In this document: one piece after another, positions 9,353-20,908 of the stretch | How the letters are laid out: each line of letters starts with the position of its first letter | Numbering within the stretch: the first letter of the stretch is position 1 | Notes under the pieces: model-generated | The model's database searches: none | The model's input: only the letters and a program-made list of their open reading frames with translations | Told to the model about the DNA's origin: nothing | Source: Aureobasidium sp. EXF-3400 | Taxonomy: Eukaryota; Ascomycota; Dothideomycetes; Dothideales; Saccotheciaceae | Direction of reading: 5' to 3' | DNA length: 64,000 nt | Assembly: GCA_024195585.1 (NCBI GenBank) | Contig: SWBL01000085.1 | Span: 1-64,000 of the forward strand | Program-made: the position numbers and the translations under genes

Positions 9353-12300
9353 CTTGTCGATTGTGAGAGAGTTCAATGGTCGATGGAAGAGCAAACAGAG
9401 ACGAGCATGGCTCTACATATATATTCGGTAGCGTCTGCAGGAACAACATTTTCGCCATGCAGCGTCATGTCTGGCGGCACCGTGACATCAACACTTTCGA
9501 CAAGGGCGGTCCTGATCTGGGACTGGCAGATGCCGCACCGTTTACCCTGCGAAGTTCGATCGAGGATTCCCGCTCGGTTGCAACCATTGGGGTAGTTTCC
9601 GGGCGTGCATCAATAAAGATTGGCGACTAGGATGAGCCGCACCAGCCAAGGCGTCGATAGAAGATGCCTGATCGATTCATTCGACGCATGCGCTGAGGAA
9701 CATGCCGGACTCCTCATTCCTCGTGCTCAGGAGTACTTGGTACCTACATTATTCAAATTCACGATGGCAATTGCCCTCACTGTGTCACCTCTGGCCTTGA
9801 GAGAAGTGACATGCCATTGGGATTTGGTCAAAACTTTGCGTCGCGGCGCGGCTCAGAATGAAGCTTCGAAGAGCCTCATTTTCTACAACGTCATACGATC
9901 ATGATCGCTGTCAGGCCGTGCCTTTCCATCCAAATATCTATCGACATGCGAGTCGCGCAAACAGCACCAGCAATTTACTTCAACCAGACCTCGATACCTT
10001 GTCTTACGTTTGGCATTTCCGAGCCTGCGGCAGTGTCTCCGCTAACCTAGTTTCTCTGTCACGTTTGTGTAGTGTTTCGCAAACAGGATCTTATCTGATT
10101 GATACTGCAGATGCAGAATTGACGTAGGGACCATCGGAACGAAGGCAGTTCGCCTCTGCAACACGGCTCAATTATCTCCATCGCCAGTTCCCGATGGCAG
10201 TTCGTCTCCAGACACAATTCACACGACATGAATGTATCCTTTATCACAACATTGCTGTGTGATACACACCCCAGTCGCCTCGTTCTCGACAAGAGACGCC
10301 TGGTGTAGCGACATTTTTTTCCTTATGACGACAACCCGCCGTCATGTCAATAACGGATATCTCTCCGTGTCTCACTTTGGCTGCTTAGAGTGCGAGCTTA
10401 CCCCAGACAAGATTGGTGCTTGGAGCCGCGTTCCTGATCCATCCAAAAACGAACGGGCATCACCGCACGACCTTGCTTAATTCAATGTTTCCGCGTGCCA
10501 TGGCGAGAGGCGCCATTTTGACGGTTCCTCTCTTTGTCGGAAGACCCGTCCATATCCAGACCAGCAGCGTCAAGGGCACGGTTTGCGCTCTATCCGACGA
10601 TACAAGCCACCCATGCGATCTCCAGACCTTGGCAGACATGGTACCTGGGTGGGCCGATCATGTTTCCCAACATGATCCCGATGGAAAGAGCCGCGCACCA
10701 CTCTGATCTTTCATCATGATCGTTGCATCACTGCACACCCCCATGTCCGAGTGCGGAACGACATACGCAGGCTGCGCAAATCATGCGAACCATGCGCTCC
10801 GAGTTGCCTTGAAGTTTGAACGTCGTCGAAATCATTCCCTCGCACGAGGTGTCGCCGCTCGTATACCGGAGAACATGTCCGGTCTACGCGCAAGAGCCAT
10901 GTTGTAAAAATTCCTTGTTCATAGGATGCACAGTGCGGTGTTTTCCGCGAGCAATCCAAGCTTGTGGATCCTCAAGTCCTGTCACCTTGTTCTGGGGCCT
11001 GACAGGCCTCAACCATAATTTCACTCACTCTGCGTCGGTGGCCCCCTCGTCAGAAAGAGCCTCGTTCCACGTGCGAGAGGGCAATATCACTTCCCTGATG
11101 TCAATCGTCAATAACAATGCTTGAACTAAGCCATCTATCTGATGGTGACCTAGTATCACCTGGTTCACTTCGGTATTTGCACACGGCATATTCATCTGGA
11201 TGTTACCGTCCCAAGGTCGGACTGTGTTTCCTGTACCCCGAGTAGGTCTCCTGCTTGGACCTTGTCCCGGCAATCTACATGCGATACATAGATGTTATGC
11301 ACAACGCTCTGCTAATTATATAATGCTAATACTAACATAGAATTCAAGAGCGCTTGATCAACAGAGATGAGGCTGAGGGACGACATGCCTATGTTCAGCT
11401 CCAGCCTCGTGCAGGTGGTTGTGACGATTATGTATCAGGATATCATCTTCGCTCGCACTTCATGCAGTCCAACATGACCGCTTTCCTGTCTATGTTTGCT
11501 CGTTCCTGTTCAATCAACTTGCTCGTCTCTAATCACATCGTTCATCAAGAGCAGGAGATCCATGGGCTCTCACTGGGCGCCTACCCTCATCTCGAATACC
11601 GTAATACCTGCGTCTTTATAGCACTTTCTTCTGCGCTTGATGCTAATAGAAGTCCCGTCTCCTCACTTCGCTTTCTCCGTCTCCCGATATCAGTAACTAG
11701 TATAACCCATCTAAAGACTTTGTCTCTCAGATTCTCGGTCATTTGCATTAAGACACAAGCGTACAACTGTGCATAATCTTGCTAGTCTACTCACATGGAG
11801 TTTTCTGTGTGTTCCATTTCCGGCATATACACTTGCTCTGTTTGTTTACTTGTTGGAGGAATGAACTGCGATCCGTTTGATCGTTGCCATTGATCATATA
11901 ACTTGGTCAGTAAACAGTGTCTGCTTTTTCCCCACGCGTAAAAGTATAACAATGCGTTCAGCTATGAAAGTGCACCATGGTTTGGAAGAATAGAACAATA
12001 TCTGTCCAGATATAGTTTACTATCGATTTTCTCTTTACGTTTCTCTAGTTTAGAGTTCGTTGTACCTTTCTATATCGACCATATTGTCTTGGACATTTAT
12101 TGGAAGATAGTCTTGCAAACTCCAAGCTATGCGTTTCAGACGTCTCTGTCAAAGAAATTCGAAAACAGGAAAAGTAGACAGCAAAAAGCTCTCAACCATG
12201 TTGAGCCAGCTCAGTTGCATAACAAAAGTATCTCCTGAATACTTAAAGTACATTCAATACAAAGATTGGCTGATACAAGCATGGTTGATCGAGGTAAGAG

Positions 12301-12763
12301 ACATGGTAGATAGAAGCAGGGTGGTACCCTCGGCAAAGGAAAAAGGAGAAAAAAAAGAATAAAACACAATCATCCAATGGGCGCAAACGAGACAAAGCTC
12401 AAGAGAGGATCAACGAAGGTCATTGCGATAGATAGCAAATGTCACGATGGCGAAGACATAATGCGAGCATTTGGCATGGGTAGAAGTCATAAACCGTTGC
12501 AGCGAGGAAGACCTTCGAGTCACATCAGCATTAGTACGGAAACACAAGATCAAAGAGAAGAAATGATATCAATTTGACTGTATCAGATAAGAGATAGCCA
12601 TGTGTAAGGACCGTGTGGAACATGTCCAAATCGTTGTCTCAATAAACGCCAAACTTCGTAAGAAACTTCTCAATCTATTCCAACCTCCGCTGCAACTCAT
12701 CATCGTGATGATCTCCATCTTCATCCCTCATGTTGGTCAATAATGGCCGCGATCTGGAATTTT
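9353..12763. other. 3.4-kb stretch without recognisable gene
   Basis: Left end: promoter of the Rds1-like gene on the minus strand, with a TATATAT run near 9417-9424. Open frames across the stretch are short, mutually overlapping and unlike any family. A perfect inverted repeat, GATCATGTT/AACATGATC with a 4-nt spacer, lies at 10656-10677. From about 11280 to 12660 the base composition shifts toward AT, and the right end is the 3' region of the exchanger gene. I see nothing coding here. Confidence 0.5.
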
Positions 12764-15265
12764 CTAGTTCGATCCAGCAAGAGAGCTGGCATCAGCACCA
12801 TCAGGATAGTAGAAAGCCGAGACGCTGAGATAATGTTAGCAATTGATCATATTCTGAAGCAAAAGACAGGTAACTCACGCAATAATCACATATGCTGCGA
12901 TGAGCAGAGCACCCTCGAGGTAGTTACTTCTGCCGTCGAGAACCAAGAAGTTGACGACGAAGGCAGTAACGAACAAACTGATAGTCTCGAAGAGGGTAAA
13001 GTAAAGCGACATGTCGCGGCCGATGATCCAGCCGAGAATGACCACCAAGGGGGTGACAAACAAAGCGATCTGGATACTGCTACCGACACTGACACCGATG
13101 GAAAGATCCATCTTGTTCTTGGCAGCAACAGTGACGGCCGTGACGTGCTCAGCGGCGTTAGAGACGATGGGCAAGATGATCAGACCGATGAAGGCCTGAC
13201 TGACGGGAGTTGCGTCAATCATCGCGGGGATAGCATCGACGAGGAACTCGGCACAGACGGCGACCAGAGCGGTAGAGAAGAGCAAAAGAACGACGGCGGC
13301 AGTACGGGACATACGATTGTGCTTCTCCTCGTCCTCTGCTTCATCTTCCTGCTCTCCATCCGGAGCTCGGGGGTAGGGAGGCAGGTTCTCCTGGCGAGGT
13401 GTAGAGGGAGTGTTCTGACGGTTGAGACGGTCAGGCAAAGAGTTAGTTCTACGTATAGCGCCCACTCCAGTACGAGGCACCATAGGTGCGCCAGGGACAG
13501 GAGAGCCAGATGCCGGAGGTGGAGTAACAAAGACGTTCTGAGAGAGCACCTTAGGGAGGGTAGGGCGAGGGAATACCTGTCGGGAAGACAGCTGACGAAT
13601 ACCGAAAGGCTTTCTAGGCGAGCCGGTGTCGGCAGCAGCAGGGGCGTATTGCACATCGTCGGAGAAGCCCACCTTAGGGGAGTGCTCCTTGACAGGTTGT
13701 TTGCCTTGTTTGCGGATTGAAGAATTATCGTCAATGGATCGCTTCTCGTCATGACTGCCATGACGTTTGTAGTGATGTCTTTTCTTGTGCTTCTTCTTCT
13801 GCTTGCGCTCAGGCTTGGTATCCTGGAATTGCAGCTGCTGTTGATGTTCCTCAACAGAAGGCCCATCGACAAAGTCTCTCACGAGAGGGGGAGCGCCACG
13901 CATCTCTAGCTCGCCATCTACGTCGGCCTCATCACCACTATTGATGGCACCGAGAAGAGATGGACGACGCTGAGGCTGAGGCTGGACTATTTCGGATTGG
14001 TAGGAAGGAGCACGGTCCACAGAGGGAGCACTGATAACAGAAGGAGTTGTAGCAGTGCTGGCACTCGACTTGCGGCGCCTGCGATGTCTGAAAGCACGTC
14101 TGATACGCTTTGAGGTCGTATGCGACGAGGAGTCTGAGTCGGAAGAACTAGACGAACTCGAGCTATCGGACGAGCTAGACGAACCGAGCATATCGGCCAG
14201 AATACCAGGGTGAGACTCCTCATCTATGATCTGCTGGGGCGTACTTTCGTACAGGTAGGCGTGTGACTTCAACTGGAAGAGAAGATACAGAACGTAGATG
14301 ATGAGCAGAATGACACTGGTGCCTCTACTGACCTTCAAGACCCTGTCATCGGCGGTCGTGCTGTCCGAGAAGGAAGCATGGAAAGCCGTGGGTAATACCA
14401 GACTCACGACACTCAAACTGAGAAGACAAGCGCTCATTTGGGTGATGGTGCTGTTGTAGATCTGCTCTTGGAATCTAAGACCACCGAGTAGGAAGGCCAT
14501 GCCCATGATGAGCAGAAGGTTGGATAGAATGGATCCGACCAGCGAAGCCTGGACGATACGAATCTCATCCTTGACCAATGCAATGATGAAGATGATGAGC
14601 TCGACGGCATTGCCGAACGAGACGTTCATCAGAGCACCCAGTGTATCTCCCAGGCGTGAAGCAACGACCTCAGTTGCGTATGAGAGCATGCCGGCCAAAG
14701 GGATGATGGCAACGGCATTCAGAGCGAAGACGACCGAGGGGTTGATATTAAGGGCCTTAGCGATGATACCAGCGGGGACGAAGACGAGGAGGACGTTGAT
14801 CCAGCTGTGGGTGAGGGCATCGTAGGTATGGAGACCAAATCTGACGGTTCCAGCTTTGGCTCTCTTGAGTATGGGTTGTTTGGCGACGGGCACATTGGTA
14901 GTGCCGTCTCCACCTCCTAGGGTGGGTTTGTTCGGTGATGCATATTCCGACTTGATATGTTCGGGAGGAGGGGCAGGTCCAGGCAGGGCAGGCGATGTCT
15001 TGTCTGCGGTATTGTTGAAGGCGATACTGTCATGGTGACTTGTGTTGAAGTTGTTGTTGACATGGCTGGTAGCATTTGCAGGGCTCGACGAGGGTCCAGC
15101 CTTCTCCGGGTCCGGCAGATCTCGGGTGGTGGTAGGTAGAATAGGGCTGGCACTTCGCTGTGGCGTAATGTTTATGTTGTTGTTGTGCTTAGAGCGGTCA
15201 GAGGCGTGATTTTTCGCCCATGAACGGATACGGTCTAATAAAGAAGGGTCAGAAGGTTCTCCCAT
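12764..15265 (-). CDS. vacuolar Ca2+/H+ (cation/proton) exchanger with long cytosolic loop
   Basis: Minus-strand exons 15265..12879 and 12824..12764 give about 815 residues. It belongs to the CAX family (yeast Vcx1), which moves cytosolic Ca2+ into the vacuole in exchange for protons. The two signature repeats are GNAVELIIFIIAL (about 218-230) and SNAAEHVTAVTVA in the second half, each with the essential acidic residue. About eleven hydrophobic helices are visible. A disordered N-terminus of about 130 residues precedes the first helix. The halves are separated by a loop of about 317 residues (335-651), far longer than in yeast Vcx1. It holds a poly-Ser/Asp tract, an Arg/His/Lys-rich tract (KKKHKKRHHYKRHG) and many SP sites. 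The second exon supplies the tail VSAFYYPDG. The start MGEPSD was preferred to the upstream non-ATG extension. Confidence 0.92.
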
Positions 15266-16319
15266 CGGCGTATAATCCACAAGGATGATTGAAAGTGAAG
15301 TGAAGGAGGAAAGCAAAGTGGCAGAGAGGAATGTCTAGGCAGCTGGCAGCATTGATAACCATCATCCAGGAACACCAAGACGCTAGCAGCCACCGGCGCG
15401 CGGCTTCCGATCCGGGGATGCATCATGACAACTCGCCATTCATCATCGCATCTCACAGTCTGAGACCTTGTAACTTACGCATTTCGTGCTTCAGAGCACC
15501 TCCTGCTTCGGAACGTATCAGTGGTTGTGGATGTGATGTTGATGCTACCAGATAGTTGATAGATTTCCTGCTGAAGCCGTCGACAAGGCCTCCCTTTGCG
15601 CGTTTGATTGAAATGAGGGAGAACATTGCTTTGGCCACAGCCACAGATTGATAGCGTATGCCAAGAGATTGATCAACATCTTGGTGGCTGCGTAGTATGG
15701 AAACCCGTGGCACCTTCTCACGGCAAGCATCAAACGTGTCGTGAGGCAACACCCGACAAGCAAGGATACAGGTTCTTGGAGTTACTTGGCCATATCTTCT
15801 ATCAGGTGTACACGCATTTTGTGTCCTCCCATTCGTCAATGGACGACCAGAAGGATCAAGTCGTATCTCAGGCTGAATCTCGCAACGCTGGGTCTCCATA
15901 TCGTGAACGCTGCTCCCTTGCGTCCGGACCTGTGGCGCAGCACCGCTCCCTCCGCACCTGATCATTCTCAGGTCCTTACGCGCGAGTAGTATCTGTCATA
16001 CATCGGCTCTATTCTTGTAAGCTCTTGCAACTGCTATAGGTAGCCAGACGCTTCTATAACACGCTCCTCATCTCGTCATTTCGTTGCATTTGTGGCGTAG
16101 CAATGCAATTGAGTCACCGCAGGTTCAGAGGCACCACGCACCAAGTCTAGGTGGACCACTGTGGCTTGCTGCAACCGCTGATCTATCAATCACGAAATCT
16201 CATTGCCTGATAAGAAAGGTCGTACGCCAGCCAATTCGCGACAACCATGGCATATTCTGATGACTGGTGGCATCCTCGACAAGTCCCGAGACAAGAACTT
16301 GATTTCGCAACGGTGTCCT
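15266..16319. other. intergenic, no gene recognised
   Basis: Overlapping frames on both strands (for example 15453-15965 minus, 170 codons) lack domains, conserved motifs and plausible starts. The first 200 bases should carry the exchanger promoter. Confidence 0.4.
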
Positions 16320-17144
16320 TCAATTCTCCACTTGCTGGCCAATCCTGCTAAACCGTGCTGTATCATCATAGATACAATCTCCACAAGTCTCAACTTGCAC
16401 ACGCGTCGCCTCCTGAAGTGCCATGAACTTGTCTGTCCAAGTAACATTACAGCCAAAGTCGTCCTCACTGGCAACAGGAGGCAGCGAGTACGAGCACAGG
16501 TCCAATCTCATCTTATCCCAAGGCAAAGCATAATCATGCATAATCTTCGTGAGCTGGAACAAAAAGTGTTTGTTTGCATCGCTCATTGCCTCCAGCTTAG
16601 TCTTGCAGGCTTCATGTAGTTCTGCAAGCCTTTGGTTTGCATAGGTGATTGTGAACAACTTGATGAAATGGTGTGCTCGAGTGACATCGTCCCGTTCTTG
16701 CTGTGGGAGTTTGGATGGACGAGCTCGACATCTCGCATCGTGGCAGTTGTATTTTTGTTGGAGATAGCGGCTTTCGATGATGTCGCATAGATATCTTGCT
16801 TGTCCTGAGATTTGTCTGCTTAAGGAGATGCTGTTCAAAGTTCTCTCGAGCTTCTCCCCTTGGATTGTATCCACGAGAACAACATTGTATCGGAGTTTAG
16901 TGGTGAGCTTTGCTGCTTCATAGGTCGCTATCAGGGGCATCACCTCCTCATAGCAAGGAGTCTGGTGGATGAGCAGGGATTTGCTGATGGAGGAAGCGTG
17001 AGTCTGCCAGAGAGCATACAGACTTTTGCATGTCCTGAACAATGAGGACATGTCCCTGAAGCTATCTTGAGCTCCAAAGATGGTCAATAGTACCTCCGAA
17101 GGGAGGCTGACCACAAAGTCAGAAGCAAGAGGTGAGGCAGTCAT
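16320..17144 (-). CDS. F-box-like hypothetical protein
   Basis: Single minus-strand exon, 274 residues. Near the N-terminus SLPSEVLLTIF, followed by LFRTCKSLYALW, fits the start of a fungal F-box or F-box-like motif (residues 13-48), so an adaptor role in SCF ubiquitin ligases is possible. The rest is mostly predicted helix with no recognised repeat. A CxxC (GDC/ETC region) near the C-terminus and a CHDARCRARP stretch add cysteines, but no clear zinc finger. Such proteins are numerous and fast-evolving in filamentous fungi. The downstream side is unremarkable; upstream lies the 17.7-18.2 kb repeat cluster. Confidence 0.6.
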   Translation of the reverse strand: MTASPLASDFVVSLPSEVLLTIFGAQDSFRDMSSLFRTCKSLYALWQTHASSISKSLLIHQTPCYEEVMPLIATYEAAKLTTKLRYNVVLVDTIQGEKLERTLNSISLSRQISGQARYLCDIIESRYLQQKYNCHDARCRARPSKLPQQERDDVTRAHHFIKLFTITYANQRLAELHEACKTKLEAMSDANKHFLFQLTKIMHDYALPWDKMRLDLCSYSLPPVASEDDFGCNVTWTDKFMALQEATRVQVETCGDCIYDDTARFSRIGQQVEN

Positions 17145-17700
17145 ATGTTCGAACGAGATATAGATGTATACAGATAGATGATAAACAACAGCTTCAAAAG
17201 ACTCGAAAAGAAGACAGAACGATATTCTACAATTCAGGGGGGTTGTGGGAGCTCATCTTCACAATCAATCATGTGGACGTTTTTCGTTTCTTTTGGCACC
17301 CGCTGATTCGTCATTCCTCAGCTAGCTCAGGGATCCGCCATGATTGGACGATGGGCACCATGACTGTTGCCAGTATCGAAACGAAATAATTGATCAATGG
17401 TATAGACAGTTTAGGTCGAAGAACGGCTTGCGAAACCGTGTAACAAGAAGTATGGCATGCATGGTCTGCGGCAGTCGTTGCCGAGGGCTTGCACCTGCAC
17501 CACCGGATCTCCACCCACTTCCGAGCTCTCGGGCCCTTGCTGGATTCTGTCTGTTGCACATGTGTCCATCAAGTTACACGATACTGTCAAGAGACAGAGT
17601 GCTATCCATCGACATGCTGTTCCCAACTGCACTCTTGATTAATCTCTGGTTTGCATACGATTGTGCATTTGGGCGGCACGTTTACGTTTCTCATCTGTCC
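17145..17700. other. upstream region of F-box-like gene
   Basis: No coding frame is supported. The sequence includes the presumed promoter of the minus-strand F-box-like gene and runs into the repeat cluster. Confidence 0.4.
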
Positions 17701-17709
17701 ATCGAGGGC

Positions 17710-18195
17710 TCCTGATCTGTCGACTCTCTCTGGACGAATCCCTGAGTTTGGTACTACTGTGCATTGTTATAGATTTTCTGGACAGCTTCCTCCCCAAGAA
17801 GAGCTCACTCCTCATTAGCTTTGTCACATAGACAGCTACAAAAAGGCACGATACTTCTGAGAATCGAAGCGCTCCCACTGAGAGTCGTAATATTGTCGAC
17901 TCTCTATGGGATCACCTACCTTCTAGAAGTTATTATGCCTTTTCGTAGCATCTCATCCTCGTAAGAGAAGGATAGGAAGTAGAGCATAAATCTGTGTCTC
18001 CTATCCTCCTCCTACGACCGTCTACCGAGTGAACGCTATATAAAGGCATAATAACTTCTAGTTCAGAGCTGTATCCAAGGAAAGCTAAGCATTTGTCGCT
18101 TTTCTATGGATTTTGTTCTATCTCTCGAAAGTATTATGCATTTTTGTAGCTATCTATGTGACATAGCTTTGCACACGGGGAGGCTTAACCCTGTC
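17710..18195. repeat. second cluster of hairpin MITE-like repeats
   Basis: 17923-17942 and 18042-18061 are a perfect 20-bp inverted repeat (arm AAAGGCATAATAACTTCTAG). Family core motifs also occur at about 17759-17775 (CTGTGCATTGTTATAG), 17836-17855 (AGCTACAAAAAGGCACGATA) and 18135-18175 (TATTATGCATTTTTGTAGCT followed by GACATAGCTTTGCACACGGGG). The last of these parallels the GATACxTTTGCACATGGGG end of the intron copy at 0.8 kb. CTCTCTATGGGA and CTCCCACTGAGAG echo the internal CTCTCACTGGA motif. Confidence 0.65.
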
Positions 18196-18459
18196 GCGTT
18201 CCCTTTGATTGAAATGTTCAGGATTTCTTTGAGCTTGCTTACTCTCGTTGTTCTTTGATGTCTACAAAGACGTCTTTGTCAAAATACAATGCTGAATGGA
18301 ACAAAGAGCTTCATTGCATTGTTCCTTGCACTTATATGAACACCTTCAGGTGTCTCTCCGGTCTGTTAGACAATCCACGATACGCAGTAAGTAGAGACAG
18401 GTCTCGCAAACTCGCTAACAACAAACTAGTAATTCCACCCGTAATCCATATCAACAATC

Positions 18460-19332
18460 ATGTGTTGGGGTATTCAGCAATGCTTCTTTTGCAACATGTG
18501 CCGCGAAGAGACTTCTCTCGACATCAACTGGCAAGGCTGTCATATCGAGGTATGTGAAGTAGACCTTCCAATCTGCCCAAACCCCATCATCTCCAAATTG
18601 GTTACAGAACGCTCATGCCAACTCTGTCTTACAGAAGCAGACACTGGAGGCGACCCTGAAGATATTCATCCAGAGCCCTTCAACCACCCAGGCTTCTCAG
18701 ACACGAAACCTGCCATCGACGTACCTAGAGTTGAGTATCCCGGGCCAACAGCTTACGAATCATGTTCAGATATCGAGAATCTTGCAGGCACTGCTGACGA
18801 ACTGCCCAGTTACGCAAAAACCATGTCCGAAACGCCCTTGCCACCTTCCTACGAACTAACAGAACTGCGCGATGCCGATTACGATGGTCTTTTCATCCCT
18901 ATCATCGCTTACGATCTTGCTGTGCAGCGTCACAGTCAACTCATGTCCGTTGCCAAAGAATACAGACGTCTTATCAATAAGTACCTCAATCAAGGCCCTC
19001 CTCTCGCTGCTATGCAGATTCTGGACTACGCGACTGAAGTCATCGAAACTCTCCTTTTTGAGCAAGAACAATTGATGTCTCGTATAAATCTACTTCAAGA
19101 CCATCTCGAGATCGTCGATGCTGAGATTGCTGACCTGCCCAGTCCATCAGAGATGGCTTTGCTGGAAGGCAGGCGTCAAGGTATCTATAGAGAGTTGGAA
19201 GGTCATGCTGAGCAACAAAACACAATGGAAAATGCTCAAGATTGGAAAATGAGATTGGATAGTCTGTTGGAACATGCTGGATACGATGTCAATGTCGATA
19301 AAGGCGTCTATGCGCCTGGCCGAGATTGTTGA
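18460..19332 (+). CDS. hypothetical protein with CxxC pairs, PPxY motif and coiled coil
   Basis: One exon, 290 residues, no family recognised. The N-terminus is cysteine-rich: CFFCNMC, then CHIEV...CEVDLPIC, then CQLC. This could form a small zinc-binding knot. A central acidic and proline-rich part carries LPSYAKT and PPSYELTE; PPxY is the classic ligand of WW domains, such as those of Rsp5/Nedd4 ubiquitin ligases. The C-terminal third (about 165-260) is heptad-rich and likely coiled coil. ATG 18460 is the first in frame. The second hairpin cluster ends about 265 bp upstream, within the likely promoter. An adaptor role is speculation. Confidence 0.6.
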   Translation: MCWGIQQCFFCNMCREETSLDINWQGCHIEVCEVDLPICPNPIISKLVTERSCQLCLTEADTGGDPEDIHPEPFNHPGFSDTKPAIDVPRVEYPGPTAYESCSDIENLAGTADELPSYAKTMSETPLPPSYELTELRDADYDGLFIPIIAYDLAVQRHSQLMSVAKEYRRLINKYLNQGPPLAAMQILDYATEVIETLLFEQEQLMSRINLLQDHLEIVDAEIADLPSPSEMALLEGRRQGIYRELEGHAEQQNTMENAQDWKMRLDSLLEHAGYDVNVDKGVYAPGRDC

Positions 19333-20908
19333 GTTTTGCCTTTTGTTTTTTGCCTCTGGTAGGTGAAAAGCTGAGGGAAGGTCTGTATGTATGATATCTG
19401 TAAGTTGTCAGTTTTTGCTTCTAATATTCAACTCGTCTTGCAACCAAATCTTTGAAAGTTTTTGTGAACTTCGCCTTTCGTTTACTGTATCGATTAACCT
19501 CAGCAAGGACATAAAGCCCTTTGCTGTACCCTCAAGTAGGAATGTGTTTATTTGAATTAGTACCTTTGGGATAGAACAGATATAAAGCACTAATATACAT
19601 CCATCTATCTCCTAAGTGCCACTTTACATCTGACGTGACTACATAAATGCAAAGTTTACTTCCAAGACCCTTCAAATCCAGTGAGATAGACTCAAACCAA
19701 GGCTCTCACTGGACACATCACAGAATATGCAAGTATTTGTGCCTTTCCATGGCGTGAAATGACATGGTTGTTGAGTTGGAGTATTGGTTATAGCCAATTT
19801 TTTTGTTGTCCATTTCTCTGACTTCAAATATCATTTGTGGCTCTTGGGTGGTGGTTGGTCTGATGACTGTAGATACTGTGTATTTATAAGGCTTGTGAAC
19901 AACGTTGCTTTGACGTAGATGGAGCAGATGCCAGTCTGGCTATGAGAGCTAGGAGCAGTCTTACTCTACATTATACTCCTCTGGTGATGTAAGAGTGTAC
20001 GAGCCATGGAGACACAGAGCTATCTTCAGACCAGAGAGTTCACGATTTGTTTTCTTGTCAGTTGGCATTGCTCCGCCTCCTGATAGCATCGCTGCTGTAA
20101 CATCTGCATAGGTGGAAGCCTTTTGCACAAGAATGCACCCGTGAAGAGCGTTCATACAGCCAACATGTAACATGATCAACCCAAATGGAGAAACGACTTC
20201 TGTTTTATTACCATAGTCTTCGTCTTAGTAGCAGTAGAATGTGGCGAACAATATACAGTCTTCCCATAATGCACCCTCATCATCACCAGAACTCAGCCCC
20301 AAGTGTAGACGTTGATAGTAAGTCCTCAATCCATCGTACGCAAAGCAGCAACACGGTTGTGGATGGGAGGGCGCGCAGCATCAAATCCCACCTTCGAAGC
20401 CATGACTTTCTGGCAGGAATGACCGAGAAGCCCAGCACTGCCACAGATACAAGCCCAGGTAGGCAAACCAACGCAATCACTATCACAAGAAAGCAAAACT
20501 CAGCACAAGATCATCACCTGTAGGAAAGAAGATTGACGGGGACGACTTTGATTTGGGGGGTTGCATTATCTGTGGTGCTTTTCTGATGACTTGATGACTT
20601 GAAGGAAAACGGGAAGCTGTAGAGCCGACGAAAAAGCCGATCTACCTAGTTGTGATGGTGGAAAACGTGAAAAAGGGAAGAAAAAACTGCTGCTCCGCCT
20701 CCTGCAAAGACCGCTGACGAACGTCTCATGCGTTGTCTAGTCTGCTTCTTGTGTGTGCTGTTGAATGTTCTGCTCGAAAATACGCCCAAGCTCCATATCT
20801 GAGGATAGCAAGGGCGAAACAAAACGAAAACAGCGACAAGAAGAGATGCAGGTAGGGTGTGGAAGTTGTACTGGGCTGGATTGGGCTCAGAAAGAATCAA
20901 AGTGGCGC
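19333..20908. other. intergenic with one hairpin-repeat copy
   Basis: A diverged copy of the repeat family lies at about 19632-19762 (ACTACATAAATGCAAAGTTT, then AAGGCTCTCACTGGACACAT, then a reverse-oriented TATTTGTGCCTTTCCATGG). The open frame at 20185-20523 (plus) and its antisense counterpart lack support. The right end is 3' flank of the next, minus-strand gene. Confidence 0.45.

Noticed and set aside
15453..15965. 170-codon minus-strand frame between genes
   Set aside because: No domain, low-complexity mixed composition, overlapped by equally open frames on the other strand.
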